From an uncultured Prosthecobacter sp. (GTDB taxonomy: Bacteria > Verrucomicrobiota > Verrucomicrobiia > Verrucomicrobiales > Verrucomicrobiaceae): a stretch of 9,610 nt of DNA. A program made the position numbers and the translations under genes. Positions 1 to 6,050 of the stretch are shown piece after piece (position 1 is the first letter of the stretch; every line of letters starts with the position of its first letter). The notes below the pieces were generated by a model. The model was not told where the DNA came from. It worked only from the letters and a program-made list of their open reading frames with translations, and ran no database searches. Location: the NCBI GenBank assembly GCA_947523045.1, contig CANNUR010000100.1, positions 1 to 9,610 on the forward strand, in the 5' to 3' direction.

Positions 1-641
1 ATGAGGGTGGTGCCGATGAGCAGCAGGAAGGACAGGGCGAGGATTTTCACGGTCGGGTGCCGGCTGATGAAATCGCTGACCGTGCCGGCAAAGACCATCA
101 TGAAGCCGACCGAGATGAGCACGGCGATGACCATGACCATGACGTGATCGACCATGCCGACCGCGGTGATGACGGAATCGAGCGAGAACACCAGGTCGAG
201 GATGGCGATCTGCACCAGGATGGCACCGAGGGCGGCGCGGCCGGGGTTGGTGTTGTGACTTTCGTCGTGGCCCTCGACCTTGTGGTGGATCTCCTTCGTG
301 CTCTTGGCCAGCAGGAAGAGGCCGCCAAGGATAAGGATCAGGTCCTTGCCGGAGGCCTCATGGCCGAGCAGGGCGAAGAGCGGTTCCTTGAGCTGCATGA
401 CCCAGGTGATGCAGAGCAGCAGCAGGATGCGCGTCACCATGGCAAAGGCCAGGCCGAGGAAGCGCGCCCTCGGCCGCTCGGCGATCGGCAGTCGGTCGAC
501 CAGGATCGAGATGAAGACAATGTTGTCGATGCCGAGCACGACCTCCATCACCGTCAGGGTGAGCAGGGCGACCCAGGCTTCCGGGGTGGCGATCCAGGAG
601 AAGTCGAAAACGTTGACGGCGAGAAGAGGGGTGAGGTCCAC
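1..641 (-). CDS. TerC-family integral membrane protein (partial, C-terminus beyond window)
   Basis: Reading the minus strand from the GTG at 641 gives 213 codons with no stop up to the left edge, so the C-terminus is missing. It is a multi-pass hydrophobic protein with both hallmark acidic repeats of the TerC family: EVVLGIDNIVF at about residues 33-43 and DLVFSLDSVITAVGM starting near 149. A hydrophilic, His/Asp/Glu-rich loop (about residues 116-130) lies between them. TerC proteins are inner-membrane proteins tied to tellurite resistance and, in several bacteria, to metal (manganese) export coupled to protein secretion; the exact substrate here cannot be read from sequence. The GTG start is inferred: it places a short amphipathic stretch before the first membrane helix, there is no clear Shine-Dalgarno, and no in-frame ATG lies just upstream. 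It is divergent from the hydrolase gene, 76 bp away. The family call is firm; the physiological role is not. Confidence 0.9.
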   Translation of the reverse strand, partial: MDLTPLLAVNVFDFSWIATPEAWVALLTLTVMEVVLGIDNIVFISILVDRLPIAERPRARFLGLAFAMVTRILLLLCITWVMQLKEPLFALLGHEASGKDLILILGGLFLLAKSTKEIHHKVEGHDESHNTNPGRAALGAILVQIAILDLVFSLDSVITAVGMVDHVMVMVIAVLISVGFMMVFAGTVSDFISRHPTVKILALSFLLLIGTTL

Positions 642-717
642 GGGCGCGAGACTAGCAGGCTTGCCACGGGTCGCAACGGCGGGCTTGCATGGTGTGACGC
701 GGGCCGCATGTTGCGGG

Positions 718-1755
718 ATGAACGCTGGACGACGGCTGCGGCGACGCGACACCCTCGGCCTGCTGCTCGGCGCCCCGCTGGCGGCAGTGGCCGGGTCGCA
801 GAAGCCGACCTTGTCCGAGGCACGCCTGCAGGCAGCCGCCGACTACTCGGCGCGCACGGGTGGCCTGGCGCTGCTGGTGCGCGAGCACGGGCGCACGCGC
901 CTGGAAAGCGGTGCCGCCTGTCGCGAACCCCGGCGCATCTACAGCGGCACCAAGGCCTTCTGGGGACTGGCCGCCCTCGCCGCCATTGAGGACGAGCTGA
1001 TCAAGCCCGCGGAACCCGTGGCCGCGGTGCTGTCGGAGTGGCGCGACCGCCCGGCGGCCTGCATCACTCACCTGCTCGATTTCAGCTGCGGCCTGGCCGC
1101 CTGTCCGGTCCTGCACGAGGACGGTCTCGACGACCGCAACCGCCTCGCCCTGCAGCAGCGCCAGCTCGCCAAGCCGGGCCAGACCTTCATCTACGGCCCC
1201 AGCGCCCTGCAGGTGTTTCACGAGGTCTTGAAGCGTCGCCTGGCGGGTCGCTGGCGACGCGAAAGCCCGGTGCGCTACCTGGAGCGACGCGTGCTGCGCC
1301 CCCTTGATCTCGGCCCGCAGCGCTACCTGCCCGACGGCGCCGGCAATCCCCTGCTCGCCGCCGGTTTCCTGCTCAGCGCCGAGCAATGGGCCGCGGTCGG
1401 CGACCTCATGCTCAAGGCTGGCCGGCCGGTGCTGCGCGACCCCGCGATCTGGTCGTCGGTCAGCCTCGGTTCGGCCGCCGGCGCGCCCTACCGCTGCGGC
1501 TTCTGGAACAACCGGCGCGCCGCCCGGGACGGTGCCCGCGAGACCGACATCGAAACCATGCTCGACCTCCCCTGGCAGTCGCAGTCCTGGACGCGCGCCT
1601 GCCTGAGCCGCAGTGCCCCGGCCGACCTGCTCGCCTGTGTCGGCAGCGGTGGCCAGCGGCTCTATGCCGTGCCCTCGCGGGGGCTGGTCGTCGTCCGCCA
1701 GGGCCGGGGCGACCGCTTTCGCGATCCGGAGTTTTTGCGGCGACTGTTCGCGTGA
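718..1755 (+). CDS. Exported serine hydrolase of the beta-lactamase/transpeptidase fold
   Basis: A 345-residue protein starting at ATG 718. The N-terminus has an Arg-rich segment (R8-R9-R10-D-T-L) followed by a hydrophobic run and an AVA|G site near residues 23-26, which suggests a Tat-type signal peptide and periplasmic location. The nucleophile motif SxxK is seen as S76-G-T-K79. The second motif (usually YxN/YxS) is probably Y159-G-P-S162. The third, KTG/HxG-like position is probably the GSGGQ at 309-313, followed by the strand LYAVPSRGLVVVRQ. This arrangement is typical of class C-like serine hydrolases (Pfam Beta-lactamase family), which include esterases, D-amino peptidases and carboxypeptidases. 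Real beta-lactamase activity is not implied. Six cysteines are present in the sequence (residues 68, 115, 124, 129 among them), so disulfides are possible in the periplasm. Longer upstream reading is possible in frame, but it overlaps the divergent TerC gene and lacks exported-protein logic. Substrate unknown. Confidence 0.8.
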   Translation: MNAGRRLRRRDTLGLLLGAPLAAVAGSQKPTLSEARLQAAADYSARTGGLALLVREHGRTRLESGAACREPRRIYSGTKAFWGLAALAAIEDELIKPAEPVAAVLSEWRDRPAACITHLLDFSCGLAACPVLHEDGLDDRNRLALQQRQLAKPGQTFIYGPSALQVFHEVLKRRLAGRWRRESPVRYLERRVLRPLDLGPQRYLPDGAGNPLLAAGFLLSAEQWAAVGDLMLKAGRPVLRDPAIWSSVSLGSAAGAPYRCGFWNNRRAARDGARETDIETMLDLPWQSQSWTRACLSRSAPADLLACVGSGGQRLYAVPSRGLVVVRQGRGDRFRDPEFLRRLFA

Positions 1756-1785
1756 AAAAAGCGCGGGAATTTTGCAACTTTGCAC

Positions 1786-1816
1786 TTGCACCGCGGCGGT
1801 TTTGCGCCACTATCAT
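1786..1816 (+). promoter_or_regulatory. Possible promoter of the tRNA-Gly gene
   Basis: A TTGCAC box at 1786-1791 and a TATCAT box at 1811-1816 lie just upstream of the mature tRNA 5' end at 1829, with a long 19-bp spacer. The -10 position would start transcription only a few bases before the tRNA. TTGCA occurs twice more or nearly so immediately upstream (around 1773 and 1780), so the -35 assignment is not unique. Confidence 0.35.
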
Positions 1817-1828
1817 CACCTCACTCAA

Positions 1829-1903
1829 GCGGGTGTAGCTCAGTGGTAGAGCACTTCCTTGCCAAGGAAGATGTCGCGCGTTCGAATCGCGTCACCCGCT
1901 CCA
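1829..1903 (+). tRNA. tRNA-Gly (anticodon GCC), CCA encoded
   Basis: A complete cloverleaf can be drawn. The acceptor arm GCGGGTG (1829-1835) pairs perfectly with CACCCGC (1893-1899), followed by discriminator T1900 and encoded CCA at 1901-1903. The D-arm region reads AGCTCAGTGGTAGAGC. The anticodon stem CTTCC/GGAAG (1854-1858 with 1866-1870) encloses the loop TTGCCAA, with anticodon GCC at 1861-1863. The T-arm 1876-1880/1888-1892 has one G-T pair around TTCGAAT. The tRNA reads GGC/GGT glycine codons. It lies 73 bp after the hydrolase stop and 58 bp before the prmA-like gene. Confidence 0.97.
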
Positions 1904-1961
1904 AGTTCTCTCATTCAAAGAACTTGCCTTCCCCCTCCCAGCCGGTTAGCTGCGCACCCGC

Positions 1962-2813
1962 ATGTACGTCTGGTCCAAGTTATCCTCCGCCCGCTGGAAC
2001 GACGCCTGGGAAGAGCGTTTCAACGGTCATCCCGACCTCAGCCTCGTCCTCACCAGCATGCCCGGCAGCGAGACCGTTCGCGTCGAAGTCTATGCGGCGA
2101 AAAAGGCGCCGCTGCTCGCCGTGCAAAAGCAGTTTGGCGGTCGCCTGCGCGAATTGAAGCAGCGCAACTGGGCCGCCCTCACCACCCCGGCCATGCCGCC
2201 GCTCAAGGTGCGCGACCGCCTGGTCGTCTGCGCCGCGCGTACGCCGGCGGAAATCGCCCGCGCCGCCAAGGCCCATCCCGGCCGTGACATCATCGCCATC
2301 CCGGCCGACATGGCCTTTGGCACCGGCCATCATGCCACCACCGCCACGGTGCTGCGCCTGCTGACCGATGCCGCCGAACCGCTCGCCGGCACGCGCTGGA
2401 GCTTCGCCGATCTCGGCGCCGGCACCGGCATCCTCGCCATCGCCGCCGCCAAGCTCGGCGCCGCCAAGGTCTGGGGCTGCGACTTCGATCCCAAGGCGGT
2501 CGAGGTCGCCCGCGACAACCTCGCGCGCAATGCCGTACCGGACGTGCGCATGGTCGTCGCCGACGTCCTCCAATGGCAGCCGAAGCAGGCCCACGACATC
2601 GTCGCCGCCAACATCTTCCACGACATCCTCGAGGCCGCCTTCCCGCAGATCATTGCCTCCGTCAAGCCGGGCGGCGCGCTCATGGTCTCCGGCATCCTGA
2701 AAAGCCAGGCCGACGGCTGCCTCGCCGTCGCCGCCCGCCTCGGCATCGACTGGCAGCGTGTCGTCACCCGCGGCAAATGGGTGTCGGCGATCGGCCGTCG
2801 CCCGGCCCAGTGA
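1962..2813 (+). CDS. prmA: Ribosomal protein L11 methyltransferase (PrmA) family SAM-dependent methyltransferase
   Basis: A 283-residue protein, close to the usual PrmA length. PrmA methylates lysines and the N-terminus of ribosomal protein L11 using S-adenosylmethionine. Visible features are an N-terminal substrate-recognition region (about 1-105), then the family signature IPADMAFGTGHHATT (113-127), then the SAM-binding motif DLGAGTGILA (150-159) with the acidic ribose-binding strand GCDFDP (172-177). The catalytic-side motif is AANIFHDILEAAFPQI (215-230), where typical PrmA has a VANILA-type sequence. The C-terminus has PGGALMVSGIL. The start ATG 1962 has no clear Shine-Dalgarno. The stop is 9 bp before uvrC, which suggests cotranscription. 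The fold is secure. The L11 substrate is likely but less certain because the N-terminal region is not strongly canonical to my eye and the NILA motif differs. Confidence 0.85.
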   Translation: MYVWSKLSSARWNDAWEERFNGHPDLSLVLTSMPGSETVRVEVYAAKKAPLLAVQKQFGGRLRELKQRNWAALTTPAMPPLKVRDRLVVCAARTPAEIARAAKAHPGRDIIAIPADMAFGTGHHATTATVLRLLTDAAEPLAGTRWSFADLGAGTGILAIAAAKLGAAKVWGCDFDPKAVEVARDNLARNAVPDVRMVVADVLQWQPKQAHDIVAANIFHDILEAAFPQIIASVKPGGALMVSGILKSQADGCLAVAARLGIDWQRVVTRGKWVSAIGRRPAQ

Positions 2814-2822
2814 CCGCCCGCC

Positions 2823-4421
2823 GTGCCCGACCCACGCCCCAAGCCCGACCTGCTCGCCAAGCTGCGCGACGTGCCGCACACGCCCGGCATCTACGTCATG
2901 CGCGACCGGCTCAACAGCGTCATCTACGTCGGCAAGGCCCGCGACCTGCGCCGCCGGCTCGCCAACTACTTCACCCGCTCGCGCCAGCGCGACCACAAGA
3001 CCCGCGCCCTGGTCAACAGCATCTGGGATTTCGACATCCACCTGGTGCGCAGCGACACCGAGGCCCTGCTGCTGGAAGGCCGGCTGATCAAGGAGTTCCG
3101 GCCCAAGTACAACGTCAGCTTTCGCGACGACAAGGGTTTCCTGCTGGTGCGCGTGCACTTCCAGGACGCCTTTCCGCGCTTCTCGCTGACGCGCATGAAG
3201 AAGGACGACGGCGCCCGCTACTTCGGCCCCTTCGCCCACTCCGGCGCCCTGCGCACGACCCTCAACTGGCTGAACAAGAAGTATGGGCTGCGGGTTTGCC
3301 GGCCCATGCGGCCCGATGCCGACGACTACAAACACTGCTCGAACGACGTCATCAAGAACTGCTCCGCGCCCTGCATCGGCCGCGTCAGCGAGCAGGAGTA
3401 CCGCCGGCGCATGGAAGAGGCCTGCGGCTACCTCGAGGGCAAGGGCCTGCGCGACCTGAAGGCGATGCTCGAGGAGGAGATGCAGCGCGCCGCCGCCCGC
3501 CTCGACTTTGAAAAGGCCGCTGAACTGCGCGACCTCGCCGGCGACCTGGAAAAAACCTTCAAACCCGCGCGCAGCTTCGAGCGCGGCGCCCGCGCCAGGG
3601 TCGTCGCCACCCTCAACCCGATGGCCGACGTGCGCGAGCTGCAGGAGGCGCTCGGCCTGGAGCGACCGCCCCTGGTGATGGAGTGCTTCGACATCGCCAA
3701 CATCGGCATCACCCACTGCGTGGCGAGCATGGTGCGCTTCAACCGCGGCGTGCCCGACAACGCCAGCTACCGTCGCTACCGCATCCGCGCGGTGAGCGGC
3801 CAGAACGACTTCGTCAGCATGGCCGAGGTCATCCGCCGGCGTTTCTCGCGCATCCTGCTCGAGGGCCGGCGTGCCCTCGGCGACGACGCCGATTTCACCA
3901 CCGAATCGCCCCTGGAGGTGATGCGCCGGCTGGAAAGCCCGAAGGCGCGCGCCGGCAAAACCCAGCGCTTCGTGCGCCTGCCCGACCTGGTCATTGTCGA
4001 TGGCGGCAAGGGCCAGCTCGGCGTGGCGGTCAAGGAACTGCAGCGCCTCGGCCTCGGCGGGCTGCCGATCATCGGCCTGGCCAAGCAGCACGAGGAGATC
4101 TTCCGGCCGGGCGAGTCCGAACCTCTGCGGCTGTCGCACGACTGCGGCGCCCTCAAGCTGCTGCAGCGCATCCGCGACGAGGCCCACCGCTGGGCCAACG
4201 GCTACCACCAACTGCTGCTTGCCCGTCGCGTCTCCGAAAGCCTGCTTGACGACTGCCCCGGCGTCAGCGAGGCGCGCAAGGCCGCCCTGCTCAAGGCCTT
4301 TGGCTCGGTCGCCCGCCTGCGCAAAGCCGCCGTCGACGACATCGCCCGCGTGCCCGGCATCGGCCCCCACCTCGCCGCTGGCATCGCCGACTTCCTCGCC
4401 TCGCGCGGCGGCGGAGCGTGA
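2823..4421 (+). CDS. uvrC: UvrABC excision nuclease subunit C
   Basis: A 532-residue protein from a GTG start 9 bp after the prmA-like stop, with no Shine-Dalgarno, so probably translationally coupled. UvrC makes both incisions flanking a DNA lesion in nucleotide excision repair, after UvrA/UvrB recognition. Domains in order: GIY-YIG nuclease (about 18-98: PGIY 21-24, IYVGKA 34-39, catalytic Glu85 in LLE, PKYN 94-97); four Fe-S-type cysteines C159, C172, C180, C184; UVR motif (about 212-247, UvrB contact); RNase H-like nuclease with likely catalytic D290 (ECFDIAN), D393 (IVDGGKGQ) and H455 (RDEAHR), plus D329; tandem helix-hairpin-helix at about 473-525. It is shorter than E. coli UvrC (610). 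The spacer between the UVR motif and nuclease domain is only about 35 residues, whereas the nuclease domain itself carries an extra segment at about 344-384. All key residues are kept, so it should be active. Confidence 0.97.
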   Translation: MPDPRPKPDLLAKLRDVPHTPGIYVMRDRLNSVIYVGKARDLRRRLANYFTRSRQRDHKTRALVNSIWDFDIHLVRSDTEALLLEGRLIKEFRPKYNVSFRDDKGFLLVRVHFQDAFPRFSLTRMKKDDGARYFGPFAHSGALRTTLNWLNKKYGLRVCRPMRPDADDYKHCSNDVIKNCSAPCIGRVSEQEYRRRMEEACGYLEGKGLRDLKAMLEEEMQRAAARLDFEKAAELRDLAGDLEKTFKPARSFERGARARVVATLNPMADVRELQEALGLERPPLVMECFDIANIGITHCVASMVRFNRGVPDNASYRRYRIRAVSGQNDFVSMAEVIRRRFSRILLEGRRALGDDADFTTESPLEVMRRLESPKARAGKTQRFVRLPDLVIVDGGKGQLGVAVKELQRLGLGGLPIIGLAKQHEEIFRPGESEPLRLSHDCGALKLLQRIRDEAHRWANGYHQLLLARRVSESLLDDCPGVSEARKAALLKAFGSVARLRKAAVDDIARVPGIGPHLAAGIADFLASRGGGA

Positions 4422-4520
4422 CGGTTCAGGAAGCCCGCCGACCAGAGTTTTTTTGCCGCCAAGGAACGCAAAGGAAAAGCTCTGCCGGAATCTTCGAGTG
4501 CTGAATGACCAGCCATCTTT
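4422..4520. other. Convergent intergenic region with T7 tract and possible repeat relic
   Basis: The 99 bp between the uvrC stop and the toxin stop hold a T7 run (4448-4454) followed by an A/G-rich stretch (GCCGCCAAGGAACGCAAAGG, 4455-4474). The stretch resembles a dispersed intergenic motif I have the impression of seeing in related genomes. An imperfect stem can be formed by 4443-4453 with 4474-4484 (9 of 11 positions), but it is weak and there is no clear GC-rich hairpin before the T tract. I do not call a terminator with confidence. Confidence 0.35.
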
Positions 4521-5387
4521 TCATTTCAGAGCCTGGATGGCCAGCGTGCCTTGTTCGTGCAGTGTCTGATTCAGGAAATCCCAGTAGCCCACGTTTTCAA
4601 GTGTTCCGCGCACGGTGGCGGCGGGCAGAAATCGGCGCATTTCTGCAACGAACTCACTCCGCATGCCGGACTGCTCCTTCAAGGCTTTCAGCCGTTCCGT
4701 GACCAGGCGCTTGAACTCGGCATGGGTGCGATGATGGTCCTCAATCTTCACGGGAATGAGGTGTGCAGGCAATGCCACCCCTTGCTGTACGAGCCATGCA
4801 ATGTCCCACAAGTCGCGGTTCTTGACGCGGTTGTCGCGAAAGGCCAGCGCCATGATTTTGTCCGCCAGGATTTCCTCCCGGCTCTGCGCCTGCAGGATCA
4901 GGCCCGAAGTGCCGAGGTCGACGCCGTAGAGATTGCGCAGCATCAGCGGGCGCGGGTCATGACTGGGGATGGCGCAAATGTCCACATGGATGCGCTGTGC
5001 GGGCAGATTCCTCTTATCGCCCCGTGTCTCAAGGGTGAGTTTCCATGTCGAAACCTTGCCACCTGTTTTGACCGGTTCGCTGACAACGACAGGCAGGCCG
5101 TAACGGGTCTGCAGCCGCTCGGTCAGCACGGCCCCCAGCTTGGCCAGGGTGCTGCGCTTGAACTCGCGGCCGCCGGTAAAGTCCAGATCTTCACTCAACC
5201 TGGCTGACCCATAGCAGGCTCGCAGACAAGTTCCGCCGATGAAGGTCAGTCCTGCCAGCAGTCCCGCATCGCTCATCTCACGGAGAATGTCATGGTGCAG
5301 CAGTTCCTTCTCCACGACCGGCCTGAGCGTTGTGAGGTCGCCGCGTGACCTCAAGGCCTCGTCCACCAGTCGGTCAAGCAAGCTCAT
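4521..5387 (-). CDS. AbiEii/AbiGii-type nucleotidyltransferase toxin
   Basis: A 288-residue protein of the DUF1814/AbiEii family, the toxin half of type IV (AbiE-like) toxin-antitoxin and abortive-infection modules. Related enzymes (for example the mycobacterial MenT proteins) transfer nucleotides to tRNA; AbiEii itself was described as GTP-binding. Motifs seen: GGTCLR (51-56) followed by S65-E-D67-L-D69-F70, the polymerase-beta-like metal-binding signature; D136 in RIHVDIC as the third acidic residue; then ADKIMALAFRDNRVKNRDLWDI (175-196) with K177, D192 and D195 as the family's later conserved motifs. I chose ATG 5387 over the ATG at 5402 because a perfect AGGAGG (plus-strand 5394-5399) lies 6 bases before it and the upstream ATG overlaps that site. 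It overlaps the antitoxin gene end by 14 bp, so translation is probably coupled. It converges with uvrC. All catalytic positions look intact. Confidence 0.93.
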   Translation of the reverse strand: MSLLDRLVDEALRSRGDLTTLRPVVEKELLHHDILREMSDAGLLAGLTFIGGTCLRACYGSARLSEDLDFTGGREFKRSTLAKLGAVLTERLQTRYGLPVVVSEPVKTGGKVSTWKLTLETRGDKRNLPAQRIHVDICAIPSHDPRPLMLRNLYGVDLGTSGLILQAQSREEILADKIMALAFRDNRVKNRDLWDIAWLVQQGVALPAHLIPVKIEDHHRTHAEFKRLVTERLKALKEQSGMRSEFVAEMRRFLPAATVRGTLENVGYWDFLNQTLHEQGTLAIQALK

Positions 5388-5916
5388 GGGCCGCCTCCTC
5401 ATCGATAAGATCCATGCTGCGTCGTGTGGCTTTCATGTCACGCAGGGCCTGCCGCACCGAAGCCCGCCACAGATGCCTGTCAGCATCAAAGGTCAGCTCA
5501 CCCGCCAGATTCTCGGGACGCTGATCCGTGTGCACGAATTCAATATGGCCGTGGTCGCCACAGTTGACAACATGACTGCGCCCGGAGGACATCAGTGTGA
5601 TCCAGTTCATCGGCACCTGGGAGATGACGCCGGCATCGCTCAGAGCGGTTTCAAGGCTGATGTAATTGAACTCCCCTGCCCTGAGGCGGGCTGCCGCATG
5701 GAAGAGCAGGTTGCCCGCCGGGTAGCCAGACACGGGGTAGATGTAGATGCCGCGGCAGATGCGCTTGAGCAGGCCGGACCTGGTGGCCCGCGATAAAAGC
5801 ACCGCCAACTGGCGGCACTCAGGGACAGCACAAGCTAGGTCGCTTGGTGCGAACACACAGTGATCTCGGTCTGCCAGCGACTTGAGGGTTTGGTCGAGTT
5901 GCCTTCTGGGTTGCAC
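5374..5916 (-). CDS. AbiEi-like antitoxin / winged-helix transcriptional regulator
   Basis: A 180-residue protein encoded directly upstream of the AbiEii toxin, the standard antitoxin-first order. The N-terminus (about 20-60) looks like a winged helix: a helix-turn-helix region ending in LLSRATRSGLLKRICRGIYIYP, the usual wing of AbiEi proteins. It is followed by the AbiEi C-terminal region with YISLETALSDAGVISQVP (85-102). In known AbiE systems the antitoxin represses its own promoter by binding inverted repeats and neutralises the toxin without forming a stable protein complex (type IV). Start is GTG 5916; no Shine-Dalgarno precedes it. A predicted -10 box 7 bases upstream would put the transcript start at or next to this GTG, so a leaderless mRNA is possible. 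It ends in GAGCTTGCTTGA, inside the toxin start region. Confidence 0.85.
   Translation of the reverse strand: MQPRRQLDQTLKSLADRDHCVFAPSDLACAVPECRQLAVLLSRATRSGLLKRICRGIYIYPVSGYPAGNLLFHAAARLRAGEFNYISLETALSDAGVISQVPMNWITLMSSGRSHVVNCGDHGHIEFVHTDQRPENLAGELTFDADRHLWRASVRQALRDMKATRRSMDLIDEEAAHELA
5394..5399 (-). promoter_or_regulatory. Shine-Dalgarno AGGAGG of the toxin gene
   Basis: The minus strand reads AGGAGG followed by six bases and ATG at 5387. It sits inside the last codons of the antitoxin gene. This decides the toxin start. It is the only strong ribosome-binding site I could find among the protein genes in the window. Confidence 0.8.
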
Positions 5917-5922
5917 ACCAGA

Positions 5923-5950
5923 ACTCTACAAAAGATTGCAGAAAGTGCAA
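5923..5950 (-). promoter_or_regulatory. Possible promoter of the AbiE-like operon
   Basis: On the minus strand a TTGCAC box (plus coordinates 5945-5950) and a TAGAGT box (5923-5928) are separated by 16 bp. Both overlap the inverted repeat at 5926-5960, so a repressor bound there would block polymerase. Start of transcription would fall near 5916, the antitoxin GTG. The -10 match is only four of six, and a promoter further upstream is possible. Confidence 0.4.
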
Positions 5951-5960
5951 GGATTTGTAG
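5926..5960. promoter_or_regulatory. 35-bp dyad, candidate AbiEi operator
   Basis: Plus strand: CTACAAAAGATTGCA (5926-5940), centre GAAAG (5941-5945), then TGCAAGGATTTGTAG (5946-5960). The arms match at 12 of 15 positions, in two perfect blocks (CTACAAA/TTTGTAG outside, TTGCA/TGCAA inside) separated by three mismatches. The dyad lies 10 bp upstream of the antitoxin start and overlaps the predicted promoter. AbiEi regulators characterised elsewhere bind inverted repeats in their own promoter, so autoregulation is the natural reading. Confidence 0.65.
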
Positions 5961-5970
5961 ATACAATGAT

Positions 5971-6040
5971 CGGACACGAATTTCACGAATGAAGACCCGA
6001 TCAGAAACTTCGTGCTCTTCGTGCCATTCGTGGTTCCATA
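5971..6040. repeat. CACGAA/TTCGTG dispersed-repeat relic with hairpin
   Basis: Two CACGAA units (near 5975 and 5984) are followed by three TTCGTG units (around 6009, 6018 and 6027). CACGAATG (5984-5991) is perfectly complementary to CATTCGTG (6025-6032), allowing a stem of at least 8 bp. The region separates the mnmA stop from the toxin-antitoxin promoter. The style matches short intergenic repeats I associate with Verrucomicrobiota and similar genomes. It may also help terminate mnmA transcription, but there is no T tract. Confidence 0.55.
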
Positions 6041-6050
6041 GTCTGACCTC

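Noticed and set aside
57..989. A 310-codon plus-strand open frame rich in Asp, His and Glu
   Set aside because: It is the complement of the TerC gene's membrane helices running into a wrong frame of the hydrolase gene; the composition reflects antisense reading of hydrophobic codons.
652..1791. A 379-codon minus-strand open frame opposite the hydrolase
   Set aside because: Shadow; no motifs, while the plus frame has SxxK and an export signal.
1980..4370. A 796-codon open frame on the minus strand opposite the prmA-like gene and uvrC
   Set aside because: It is the antisense shadow of two well-recognised genes in GC-rich DNA; its translation is Ala/Gly/Val/Asp-rich with no domain, and both sense proteins have full motif sets.
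4443..4484. Intrinsic terminator for uvrC
   Set aside because: The stem is imperfect and AT-rich, and the T7 run is inside the 5' arm rather than after a GC hairpin.
5388..5402. Upstream ATG (5402) as the toxin start
   Set aside because: It overlaps the AGGAGG that is ideally placed for ATG 5387 and has no ribosome-binding site of its own.
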